This document shows positions 43,143-53,179 of a stretch of DNA of 64,000 nt, one piece after another; the stretch's first letter is position 1; the number at the start of each line of letters is the position of its first letter. A model generated the notes under the pieces. It made no database searches. It had not been told where the DNA came from and was given only the letters and a program-made list of their open reading frames with translations. The position numbers were made by a program, and so were the translations under genes. Origin of the DNA: Gonatopus flavifemur (lineage: Eukaryota > Arthropoda > Insecta > Hymenoptera > Dryinidae); contig JAFFJZ010000017.1 of assembly GCA_018340375.1 (NCBI GenBank), forward strand, positions 3,710,001 to 3,774,000, written 5' to 3'.

Positions 43143-44105
43143 TTTTCAATAAGCAGCGATGTCAACTTAACTATGAATATGATAATAATTGAGACGTGAA
43201 GATCGAATATTTCAGCAAAAAATGCGCGTCAAACTGAATTGAATGACAATATTTCTAACCGCAATAAATCTTTCGAGTCACTCAATGAAAATAGCGTTAT
43301 CGTTGTCCCAAACCTGACTGATTAAAATATATTACAACTATATCGATATTTATTGGAACGTGTAATAATAATTCGCGAATGAAAAAAATATAATCATCCA
43401 AAGAATAATTGAAATATCAACTTGCAACTATTTGCAAAACATATACACGAATGATCGTAATAAACGAACTCACGAAACAAAATAGCATAAACTTGTGTAC
43501 GTATCTATTTCGGCGATCGATAATCGATGGACACAACCGATGCACGCGCCTGCGTTGTTGAACGATGCCAACCAGAACTGCGACAAGGACGAGCGCGCGT
43601 TGAGATGTCGCTCGAAGTAAGATGGCGTAGAAAGAAGACCACGGAAGACGCTCCGTCGTTGATATCCCGGTTAACCCACAAAATGGCGTCGAAACAAGAG
43701 CGTGATAGACGCTTCGTCGTTGATGCATCGTTTGATAATAAAAATGGCGTCTATCTGTTTTTGCCTCCGTTATAGCGTTCGACAATTGTCGAACAATCGT
43801 AACACGATTTTAAACTGTTCACCTCGAATGTGATTGATGATTATTTAAATCGAATATATGAAAATGCTTCGTATCACCAAAGTTTGTTGCGAATAAACTC
43901 ACGACGCTTTTCACTTGCTGCCGTTATGAGAGCAATCGAAGCTCAACGATGAGAAATAGCGTCTTATCGATACGTGACGTAACATAAATGCTTGTTACCG
44001 AAATTGCAATGGACTGTAATAACTGATTCTCTCGAGAATCGAATTAGTTTATAGACACACGCGCACTTTTACCGAAGGGTCAGTCCACTCGACAGGACCA
44101 AAATA

Positions 44106-44373
44106 TGTTTTTAATTGTTGCCACTACATTTGAGTGGGTAGATGCATTTAAAGAAATACACGCTATTTGCTTTTTTGATTTAATTTATTGCTGAACGACT
44201 TAGACGGCGTCGTATAAACTCCTCGTGTAAAAACGCGTGTGACTCGTTTGATGTCTCGTAATAGAATAACGGACCGAAGTGGGTACAGCGGTCTGCAGGC
44301 CGCTTGACGACCCGAACGCATCCGAAAGGATACGAAGTTCCACGAATAAATCTCGACGAGCGTTTATTCGACA
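44106..44373 (-). repeat. 5' LTR of the BEL/Pao element
   Basis: 268 bp; the minus strand begins TG and ends CA. It is followed on the minus strand, five bases inward, by TGGTCCTGTCGAGTGGAC, whose TGG start suits a tRNA primer-binding site. It differs from the other LTR near 44190 and 44215 only. Confidence 0.93.
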
Positions 44374-44378
44374 ACAGT

Positions 44379-44637
44379 CTTGTTGTGAATTGGTATAATC
44401 GATACATCATATTATTTTCGAAATACATCATTTGAACGATTCATAAGTCATATTCTTTTCATATATTATATTTAGAAGATAGTAAAATTTTCTTTTTCAA
44501 TATTTACACTGTAACATGAATCACGGAGTGAAGAAAATTTGTTACACGTGTATTAAATAATTGATTCAATAAATAATTATATAATCTCCCATCCCTCCTC
44601 TGAATATCACTGATTCTAATGAAATTTTATGCATCAT
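44379..44637. other. No gene seen
   Basis: AT-rich flank between the BEL/Pao target duplication and the next element; before the retrotransposon inserted it was continuous with 37303 and below. Confidence 0.4.
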
Positions 44638-45574
44638 CCCATACAGGGTTCAACAATCGGCCCAATAATGGCACGTTACTGGACCACAAACGGCGTTCTT
44701 TGCGCCCGTTAATGGCGCCCATTAATGGCTCATCAATGGTTAATTGCTGGATGATAACGTGGGTCCAGTAATGGCAATAAATAATGGGCCATGTATAAAA
44801 TTATTGATTGGCCCAGTAATGGGGCTAAATGATCCCGATTTATGGCCAGAAATTTCGGGATAATGTTCGAATGTTAGCCATCAATGGCAGATTACGAGGG
44901 CATAATAATAATGATATCCAATGGTAATATGACTGCGTTCCAGAATAATCGGTTCAGTATTAGTTCAAATGAGTGGTTAAGCGTGACCCAAAACACTTTT
45001 TTGTTTTTGGGATGTTTGTCATTCCAGTTTTCACAAGATCAGAAATGGATGTTTTTTTCCAAATAGATTTGCATGCCTGATATTTCGACAATCTCAAATG
45101 TAAAATTATACGAGTCAAAAGTATTCTCGATAAATCAGTTGGATTCAGTTGCTTATTCCTTCAAATTTTTTTGTTATTTACATGAGAAAGTAATTGATTA
45201 TCTATATGAATAAGAATTCATTTGAATCATGTAAAACGTATTTGATGGATATGAATGATTTATTCAACGTAATAGAAATAAGGCCAAAACAAACTTTTTT
45301 CAGGGGTGATTACGAATACAATACATTCAACTTTGGAATCCATTTCACTCAGTAATAGGCCATATTCCAGCCAGTAACGGGGAATCAATTGTTGGCCGTT
45401 TACCGTAGCCGTACATCGGCTGATTATCGGCTGTTTTCATTGCTGGCCTTTCTTATCAGCCAGTGGTGGGCCACAGTTGTGCCAATGATGTGAATCCATT
45501 ATTGGCCATTAAATGGTAGCCATACATGGGCCGATTATTGGCTGTGTTGACATTCTCGGGGTTTCCTGTATGGG
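44638..45574. mobile_element. CCC...GGG element, AT duplication, AATGGCC-rich
   Basis: Ends CCCATACAGG and CCTGTATGGG, with AT on both sides. The subterminal parts are packed with GGCCCAATAATGGC and its inverted forms over about 200 bp at each end, while 44890-45300 is plain AT-rich. No gene. Confidence 0.75.
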
Positions 45575-45599
45575 ATTGTGTGAGTGAAAAATACATGCA

Positions 45600-45859
45600 A
45601 CGTACGAGTGAAAATTACTGATTCTTATCAGTAATTCTCGTTCAGAGTTGATCAACAAAATTCAATGGCTTTAAACAGTACATCATCATGATTGATAGAT
45701 TACTTTGGAAATATATGAATTTTACAGACAAAAACAGTAATTTTTCATATCAGTGAATGTAAAAAAAAAATTCTGCTCAGTAATTATCACCGAAGGTTCA
45801 AGTATATCCCCTGGTTACTCACAAAACCAGTAATTTTTAATGACAAATTTTTCTCAGTG
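45600..45859. mobile_element. CACTGAGAAAA-type element, left end unclear
   Basis: The right end TTTTTCTCAGTG is followed by TA. On the minus strand its order of blocks matches 22923 onward. Internal ACTGATTCTTATCAGTAATT hairpin near 45615. Confidence 0.5.
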
Positions 45860-46283
45860 TAAAATTCTTCATAACAGTGATCAATTAATGTGATTTTTGT
45901 GATAAGATTATATTTTGGTTTGAATTCATTATTTTGTGCTTTCCATTGAAAAATTATTCACATTATGTTATGTGTAAGAAGTGAACTAGAAAATATTACA
46001 AGTTATGAATGTATCGTCATGATTCTTCAAGTATCCCTGTTTTCCATCAAAATCAAATCCCAAAGGAGACTTTTGTGAAATCATATTTATGGTATGTAAA
46101 AGTCACATAGATCTATTTCATTTAGATTATTCGAAGAAAAGAGCGGTCACGGTTTTTCTGAATGCTTTAAAGTGAAGTTCGTGTATCATTGGCATTCATT
46201 ATCACTTTGCTCACTTATATATGTGAGCTTCTGATCAAATTACCTTAATCACTCAAACTGAAGTGGAGTGTTTTTTGATAAGT
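45860..46283. other. No gene seen
   Basis: AT-rich; nothing recognised. Confidence 0.4.
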
Positions 46284-46598
46284 CCCAGCCAGCAAAGTGC
46301 TTCCAAATTTACGTTTCCGCTACTAGCAGTGCTAGTGGGAGCAACGTCTTAGCTTTTCCATTACCGTGAGACTGCATGCTACCATAACATATATATGATT
46401 CAATTTATAACGTAGCACTACCTCAGCGCTACCAGTATTATCAGGAAGCGCTCTCAAGTAGTGCTCCTAGTAAAAATACTACCAAGTCACTCCTATTTCC
46501 ATACATAAATGAAGCCATATATGTACAGAAGATTTTTAACTTTATAAGTGAATGGTAGCGCCACTGCCAGAAGCGCTGCCTTGATTTTGTTGGCTGGG
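46284..46598. mobile_element. CCC...GGG palindromic element, GT duplication
   Basis: Ends CCCAGCCAGCAAA and TTTTGTTGGCTGGG, flanked by GT on both sides. Arms contain AGCGCT and GTGCTAGTGG words in inverted order. Confidence 0.8.
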
Positions 46599-48289
46599 GT
46601 GACGTGAAATGACTTCCTCACTCAAACAATGTGCATAATATAAAATGAACTGTAAGTTTGTTGGAAAAAATTGTCTACGAATAAGTATGACTTGAATCAT
46701 TAAAGATATTATCTTACACTTATATTGGAAGCGCAGTGAATTTCTTTACTATGATCAAAATGAACGACTGGCACAATGGATACTTAACTGTGATCTGCTT
46801 CCAAAGAGTATTTCTACATCACTTCATTGAACAATACGTATATGTGGTTATAAATGGAGCCTAAGGGTCTTAGCAATAAAAAATCATCTGTCAAATTACA
46901 AGCACAGGGCATTTCCTTCATCACCATAAATTACATGTGACATGAGAAATATTCAATTGATTTTCATTCTTACAAATTGACTAAATAATTTTTTCATATC
47001 TAATTATTTATAAATACATGTATAGTTCAATGACTTTATTTTTAAGTAATTTTTGACAATCAATATCGCTTATAAGTATCTATCGTCTCAATGATTCATG
47101 GTGGTCAGAGTAAAGAAAACTCACTGCGCTCCCAATATATAAGTAAATTTCTTCATCGACTCAAGTGTTGTGGATACCTACTTCTTATTCGCAAAGAATT
47201 TATTCAATCAAGTGGCTGGTCATTTCACTTCATACAGATTGTGAATTGAAGGAATGATATCACTTCATTCCACTTGATTACCTGAAAAATCATCAGAGGT
47301 TTACAAAAGTGGTAGCGATAGTACATTCTTTCAGACAATTTGCATGATGGATACTTGACTGTGATTTGATTCCAAAAAATGTTTGTACATAACTTCATTG
47401 AATGATACATGTAGTTATAAATGGAGTTGAGGATTCTTACCGTTAGAAAAATCATCTCTCAAATTACAAGCATAGGGAATTTCGTTCACTACCTCATATG
47501 CAACAATATAAATAGTCAATTGGTTCTGATTCTTGCAGATCGACCTAATAATTTGTTCATATATAATTATTTATAACTACATGCATAGTTCAATCCCAGA
47601 TAACATTTCATGCGCGCAAATTTCATCACATATTTGCGAGCTAGCTTGTGCGCGATATTTGCTAGTATCTTGCACGTAAAAAATTTTTGAATTGTTCTTT
47701 GCGTGCAAATAACAAGCATATGTATCATGCAATGTGATGATGAACTTACGCTCCTATATTCATCATGATCACGTCATATTAATGATAAATCATGACACTG
47801 GATATCCTGCGACTTGTGCGCAATATTTTCACGTGATATGTTATAATTCCCAGATAGAAAAGCGTGCTATGCATTTTCATAACATAAAGTGCTCAAAATA
47901 GCGTGCCGTCAACTTGAGATTATAAACATAACTTGACTTGTTAAAGGTGCATGTAATGGTGAGATCATGTATACATCATAGAACCATTCGGTTCACATAC
48001 CATGTTCGCATAAACATAGTGAAATGCGGAAACACCTGGGTACCATCATGACAGCATTCATGTGTGAAATAGTTTTCAGAATTATTTCTCCATTATCGAT
48101 ACATTTTTGTTCCACGCAATGCTACCTTCATGTTGCCATTAATATAGCAAAACATGGCTCATTTTTCTCACCGTGATATGGCTGAACATGGTGTCATAAT
48201 CCTCCAATAATGGTGTCACGTTATTTGACGCGGAATGCAACAATTATGTTGCCACGTTTTGCTGTAGCACAAAGCAAACACCACGATCA

Positions 48290-48473
48290 AACAAACAAAC
48301 AAAGAAGCGAACAAACTACGGGCGAACACTTCATAATAATTGAAATATCGCTCTGTACAGCACTTATACTTGAATCGGAGAATGGCTGTACACGGCGATA
48401 TTTTGATTAAAATGAAGCGTTTGGTCGTAGTTTGTCATAAACGATTTGGCTGCTGCCACGCCGCTAGTATCCC
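48290..48473. mobile_element. TTAA MITE, right half clear
   Basis: The right end GCTGCTGCCACGCCGCTAGT, then ATCCCC and TTAA (48474-48477). Inner arms AACAAACTACGGGCGAA and TTTGGTCGTAGTTTGT are inverted; the left terminus is lost. Confidence 0.55.
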
Positions 48474-48477
48474 CTTA

Positions 48478-48570
48478 AATGGATATTAGCGTCGGTAACT
48501 CGCGTGATCGGTTAAAAAGAAACAGAATCATAAGATAGAAGAGAGATCCAATACCAACGCTAGTATCCCC
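48478..48570. mobile_element. Short TTAA MITE
   Basis: Left ATGGATATTAGCGTCGGTA after TTAA, right CAACGCTAGTATCCCC before TTAA. 93 bp. It shares its left TTAA with the previous copy. Confidence 0.7.
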
Positions 48571-48608
48571 TTAATAGAAACGTTTCAAGACAGCATCACA
48601 GTGGTTGA

Positions 48609-48933
48609 GGGGATACTAGCGTACCATCCGAGTAAAGATTTTGTGTGATAGATTTTTCCGAACTGAGCTTATGAAATTGTCTGAAATTTTCAGGAAATGA
48701 TCTCGGATACCTTTTCAATTGCTGTACAGAGTCCAAATTGTAAATTTCGGGCAAAAAATTTTCTTTTACCGACTGAGAAAGAAATTTTTTTTCTACATTC
48801 AAAATTTGGACTCTGTACAGCAATTGAAAAGGTATCAGAAATTATTCCCTGGAAATTTCAGACAATTTCATAGGCTCAGTTCGGAGAAATCTGTCACACA
48901 GAATCTTTACTCGGATGGCACGCTAGTATCCCC
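48609..48933. mobile_element. TTAA palindromic MITE, GGGGATACTAGCGTACC type
   Basis: Left GGGGATACTAGCGTACCATC after TTGA, right GCACGCTAGTATCCCC before TTAA. Arms of about 150 bp with TTTCAATTGCTGTACAGAGT and its complement. 325 bp. Confidence 0.8.
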
Positions 48934-48937
48934 TTAA

Positions 48938-49101
48938 GGTGATACTAGCGGCGTGGCAGCAGCCAAATCGTTCATGACAGACCACGAGCAAACGCTTCAA
49001 TTTTAACATGATATCACTTGGCGCAGCACTTTCATTTAAATCAGAGAAGTGCTGTACCAAAATGTAAATGATTTGGCTGCTGCCACGCCGCTAGTATCCC
49101 C
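48938..49101. mobile_element. TTAA palindromic MITE, GGTGATACTAGCGGCG type
   Basis: Left GGTGATACTAGCGGCGTGGC, right GCCACGCCGCTAGTATCCCC, TTAA on both sides. It shares TTAA 48934-48937 with the preceding MITE, so the two are back to back. Confidence 0.8.
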
Positions 49102-49761
49102 TTAAGAGGATAATAAATAAAGATATTAATCGAATAATCATCGTATTTTATTCCTACATTTCCTCTCGAGATTGGTGTTTTCAAATTTCAGGACCAGTAA
49201 TCTACATAAAATAAATGAATTTCATAAATTTCTCCGTATATCAACGCCATGGTATGTGCTAATAATGAATCGATTATGGTTGCGCGGGATGTTTTCATGT
49301 AATGCATTCATAATACATGCATTATGGCAGCATGATTCGGCTCGTTTTCGATGCCACGGTATGTGTCAATGATGCATTAATCATGTTTGAGCGGAATGGT
49401 TCCCCGTAATGCATCCATAATACCATAAATCTGACACCATGAATGGCTCTTATTTCAGATGCCATATCGTGCATCGATGATTCATCAATTTTTGTGGATC
49501 ATAATGTCCGCTTACATTGTCACCAATAACAATGCTCAATACGGAAACACCTTGGTACCATCTTGCTAACATTTTTATCCACACCATGGCTCCATGATGG
49601 TACCATTATGACTACATTTTCTATCTGGGTATTGATTATAAATTACTTGATTTCTGAATAACTGGTAAAAAATGCAAACGTCAATAATTAAGTGAACTTT
49701 ATACCGTCAGCATTATTTCCCATAAAGAATAAAATGTTTAGATTATTTCACCAGAGTAGTG

Positions 49762-50007
49762 CACTGAGAAAACATTTGTTCCAGCCAAACAAAATTTTGA
49801 TTGAAATAAACGCATAGAAACTTTTTGGTTGGCTGATATAATATTTGTTTGGGATTAACAAAATTTGGTCAACAATAATCAATAGCTTCTTACCGACAAA
49901 TGAATTTTGTTTGTCCTAAACAAATTTTATTTCAGCCAACCAGAAAATTTCTCCGCGTTCATTTCAATCAAAATTTTGTTTGGCTGGAAGAAACTGTGTT
50001 TTCGGTG
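49762..50007. mobile_element. CACTGAGAAAA-type palindromic MITE
   Basis: Left CACTGAGAAAACATTTGTTC, right TTTTCGGTG then TA; left flank TG. Arms CCAGCCAAACAAAATTTTGA and its complement. It lies inside the 47595 element. Confidence 0.75.
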
Positions 50008-50640
50008 TATATATTCAGTCTATATAAGAATCAAAAAATTTGCACGTAAACTCGATCATTTTTCATAGACATAAATAAGCAGTTCACTTTCAGTTGACGC
50101 GCAAATCACCCACAGATGTATCTAGCAAATGACGGGTGATGTGCACTTAATACTGCTTTCTACTTTTACGCGCAAGATACGAGCAAATAGCAAGAGCGTC
50201 ACTCACAATCGTGTCTAGCAATTATCAACCCAGGTGACGACGCACATGGATACGATTTTGCTAGTTCACTAAGTATGTCCTTCGCGCGTAATTTGAGGGT
50301 GAATGATAAGCAAAATGTTATCTGGGATGAAGTTATTTCTAAGTAATTTTTGACAATCTATCCCTTATGAGTATCTATCGTGCCAATAGTTCATAGTAAT
50401 ATCAAAGTGCAGAAAACTTACTGCGCTCCCAATATATAAGTCAATTTCTCTATCATCTCAAGTTTTGTGGATACCTACTTCTTATTCGCAAAGCATTTAT
50501 TTCAACAAAGTGGCTGGTTATTCCACTTTATACAGATTGTTGATTGGGAAAATACTATCTTTCCGTGTGACTTGATGACCGTTGGAAAAATCATCAGAGG
50601 TGTACAAAAGTGGGGCTGTTAATACATTCTTTCATAAAAT

Positions 50641-51855
50641 CCAATAACTTTGTACCTTTGTCATGCTGTGAAATAAGAATAGAGCTGTTGAACATTGTTT
50701 TATTCATGTACTAATATTTTTGAATCATTTTCCACGAGGAACTGAATTACTGTCTGTGTTGAATAATTATCTTATCTGTTGCATTAATCAAGTACTTGTT
50801 GGAGAAGTATTTCGGAACACAGTACTTTAGTTCAATAAAAATATTGTTTCATATTGAATACCTTTGACATCTGAAGAAAGAACTGTAAAAGATTTCTTAC
50901 GTACGACTTCTGAAGTATGTCTTGAATACTGATTCTCAAAGCTATCCATTCAGACATCTTTATGAGAAGTGGAATAATATTGCATAAGACTTCTAAAGGA
51001 TGCCTTGCAGATAACTTTTAGACAATGCCAGGGTAAATCTTAAGCCTCTTGAGAACACTTTCAGAAATGTAAAAGATACCCTTAAGAAAGTTTTTCCTGT
51101 TCTTACAAAATTTCCTCGGATTTTTCCTCATTTTTCCTTCAAAACATGGGAAAATATATGGAAATTTTACAAATTTGGGGGAATTGACAGGACAAACTTC
51201 TCTAAGAGTATTTTTTTTCTATCTGGGTAAATACCATCATTTAATTTCATTTCGTTGCTGGATCAGGTGGATGGAAAATTTGGAAAAGTTCATGCCTGTG
51301 GGCTATAGACCGATGGATTCAGGATGTCTTGGAACGAAATATAAATCAGCAATCAAATTCACGGTTTCATGATTATTCATGGTTTTCCATGGTTATTCTG
51401 TTTTTTTTGGGGGAGTTTTGAGGCTAGCTATTTCTAACTACTATGGATTGGGGAAAATTTGTGAAATTCTGACCAGTTTTATCCATCTGTAATTCATCGG
51501 GCCCACCTCACCAAATATTCGCTAATAACTCTCCAGTTTATCCCAACTAGTTTCTCCTTGCTAACCCCTCATGGGTGATCGGGAAAGACTCGTGATATTT
51601 CTACCAAGGTATGAGCGAATTATTAGAACCACCATCAATCAACATAAATCTGTACCATTTTTTTGGAGGGATAACCACCATATATGAGTGTTTTTAGAAG
51701 TGAAAACACCATAAATACGTGTTTATATATTTTTTGTCCTTGGCAAAAACTCTTAGATTTTATCTAAGAAATAGTATAGGAAAATATCCAAGAAAATGTC
51801 TAGGAAAAAGCCTAGGAAAATTTTTCCTACGTGGTGTGCCTTTTTTCAATACTAT
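50641..51855. other. No gene; repeat debris
   Basis: At 50870-51080 words such as TCTTGAATACTG and AAGACTTCTAAAGGATG resemble the AAGATATCT family. TTTTTTTTCTATCTGGG at about 51211-51227 looks like an isolated right end of the CCCAGATAG type. No coding signal. Confidence 0.4.
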
Positions 51856-51961
51856 CCCACATAGCACAAATGTCTCGGTAATATCTCCAGAATATTCTGG
51901 AGACATTGTAATATTGTCAGAATATTCTGGAGATATTACTGAGACATTCGTGCTATATGGG
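51856..51961. mobile_element. Short CCC...GGG palindrome, AT duplication
   Basis: 106 bp, ends CCCACATAGCACAAATGTCT and AGACATTCGTGCTATATGGG, flanked by AT. The centre carries CCAGAATATTCTGGAGA twice. Confidence 0.82.
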
Positions 51962-53179
51962 ATGCTTCACCATTGGAGTTATCGTACATATTGAACACGT
52001 GATGATTAAATGCGTAAAGTATAATCGCGCATTGATTTCATGTACATTATGAAAATTCAATATCTACATTTATGAATTTTCATAAACTGTGGTGAATATC
52101 AAGAACTGATTGATTTTCCAATATTCAAATGAATACAGAAATTCAATATCTACAGTTATGAATTTTCACAAACTGTTATGAATTTCAAAACTTTTGTTTG
52201 AAGTTCATGAAATATGTGATTGATTTTTCAACATCCAAATGTGGAATACAATTCATATAGTGCCCTTGAAAATTAATGTACTTTTTTCTATGAACGTATA
52301 TTAAATTCACAAACATTTTTAACAGTGTACCTATATCCTATTCCTAACCTACCTAATTTAGGCCCTAACGATCACAGCTAAACCGACAACGCAGATGATC
52401 TGTTCAAAAAAGCCTCACATATGTTTTTACTTGTTTCAATTGTGTGCATTTATAACATGTACCAGGAATTTGACTTTTTGTCTAAACCTTAATGGATTCA
52501 TATTAAAATGGTAATTTTACCGATGTGCAAGGTAAAATTACAACTACACTGTATATGTAAATTCACCCATGCGGAAGGGTAATCAAGAGACGCGGTAGCG
52601 TCTCGACGCCAAGTATATGAAAAAACCGTGAAAAAGAACATGTGAAACGAAAAAGCAGAAGTCGCGCGCTACCGTGTATCTTTACGCCTAAACCAACATT
52701 TCCTATAGTAAAAAAAAATCAAACCACAATAACTCAATACATATTGCACGTAACGAAAAAATAATGAAACTTTTAGTGTATAATTCGATTATACGCTTTC
52801 GATTAAGCACACTACGAATTCAATCAGTCCACGCGATACTGAGATATAAGCAATTAAATTTTGATGCGATCAAAATATCTCGATTTTTCCATAAGGTTCT
52901 TTTAATCACGATGAAATTCTTCAGTACATTAGGGCAGGTTTCCAATACATTTCCACCATATAATCCAAACATCCAATAGCGTTGATTTCAGTGTAGTGTG
53001 GTCTATACATTGTCGAAACATGAACAAATAACCTGTCAATGAGGCGATGTGTTGATAGGTTATTATAATATTGGAAGAATAATTGAAAAATGGATGAATT
53101 GCAGCTTACTACATTACAGGTATTACAGGTCATTATAACAACAATCAAACGCACACAAATAACCTGGAATTATACAGGG
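51962..53179. other. No gene seen
   Basis: AT-rich; TATGAATTTTCA/TTCAATATCTAC words repeat at 52050-52240 as a loose direct repeat. A GC-richer patch at 52585-52690 is unassigned. Confidence 0.35.

Larger units (their letters stand above)
37304..44373 (-). mobile_element. BEL/Pao LTR retrotransposon, nearly intact
   Basis: A 7.07-kb element between two 268-bp LTRs with a 5-bp target duplication ACAGT on both sides (37299-37303 and 44374-44378). Internal order on the minus strand: leader, Gag-like region, zinc knuckles, protease, reverse transcriptase, RNase H, integrase. This order and the sequence types identify BEL/Pao. The LTRs differ at only two positions by eye, so the insertion is young, yet the coding region carries two lesions (see the three coding entries). 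BEL/Pao elements replicate through an RNA intermediate in cytoplasmic particles; I see no envelope-like gene. Confidence 0.95.
47849..49629. mobile_element. Inner CCC...GGG element nested in the 47595 element
   Basis: Ends CCCAGATAGAAAA and TTTTCTATCTGGG. Arms share CATGGTACCATCATG-type words in inverted order. Flanks TT and TA do not give a clean duplication. It hosts the TTAA MITEs at 48290-49101. Confidence 0.6.
47595..50326. mobile_element. Outer CCC...GGG element, AT duplication proven by empty site
   Basis: Ends CCCAGATAACATTT and AAAATGTTATCTGGG. The unoccupied sequence in the neighbouring duplicate reads GTTCAATGA, whereas here GTTCAAT precedes and ATGAAG follows the element, so exactly AT was duplicated. 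The arms carry GCGCGCAAAT, TTTGCGAGC and TGCACGTAAA words. Other elements are nested inside. Confidence 0.85.
46780..50640. repeat. Tandem duplication, unit about 560 bp, second copy split
   Basis: Copy 1 spans about 46780-47340; copy 2 begins about 47340 and continues to 47594, then resumes at 50327 to about 50640. Shared blocks: GATACTTAACTGTGAT / GATACTTGACTGTGAT, ATGGAGCCTAAGG / ATGGAGTTGAGG, CTCCCAATATATAAGT, GGATACCTACTTCTTATTCGC. The interruption is exactly the 47595-50326 element, so copy 1 shows the unoccupied site. Confidence 0.8.

Noticed and set aside
43417..43785. Frames in the BEL/Pao leader
   Set aside because: They lie in the untranslated region between the LTR and Gag on both strands and show no domain; an extra gene is not typical there.
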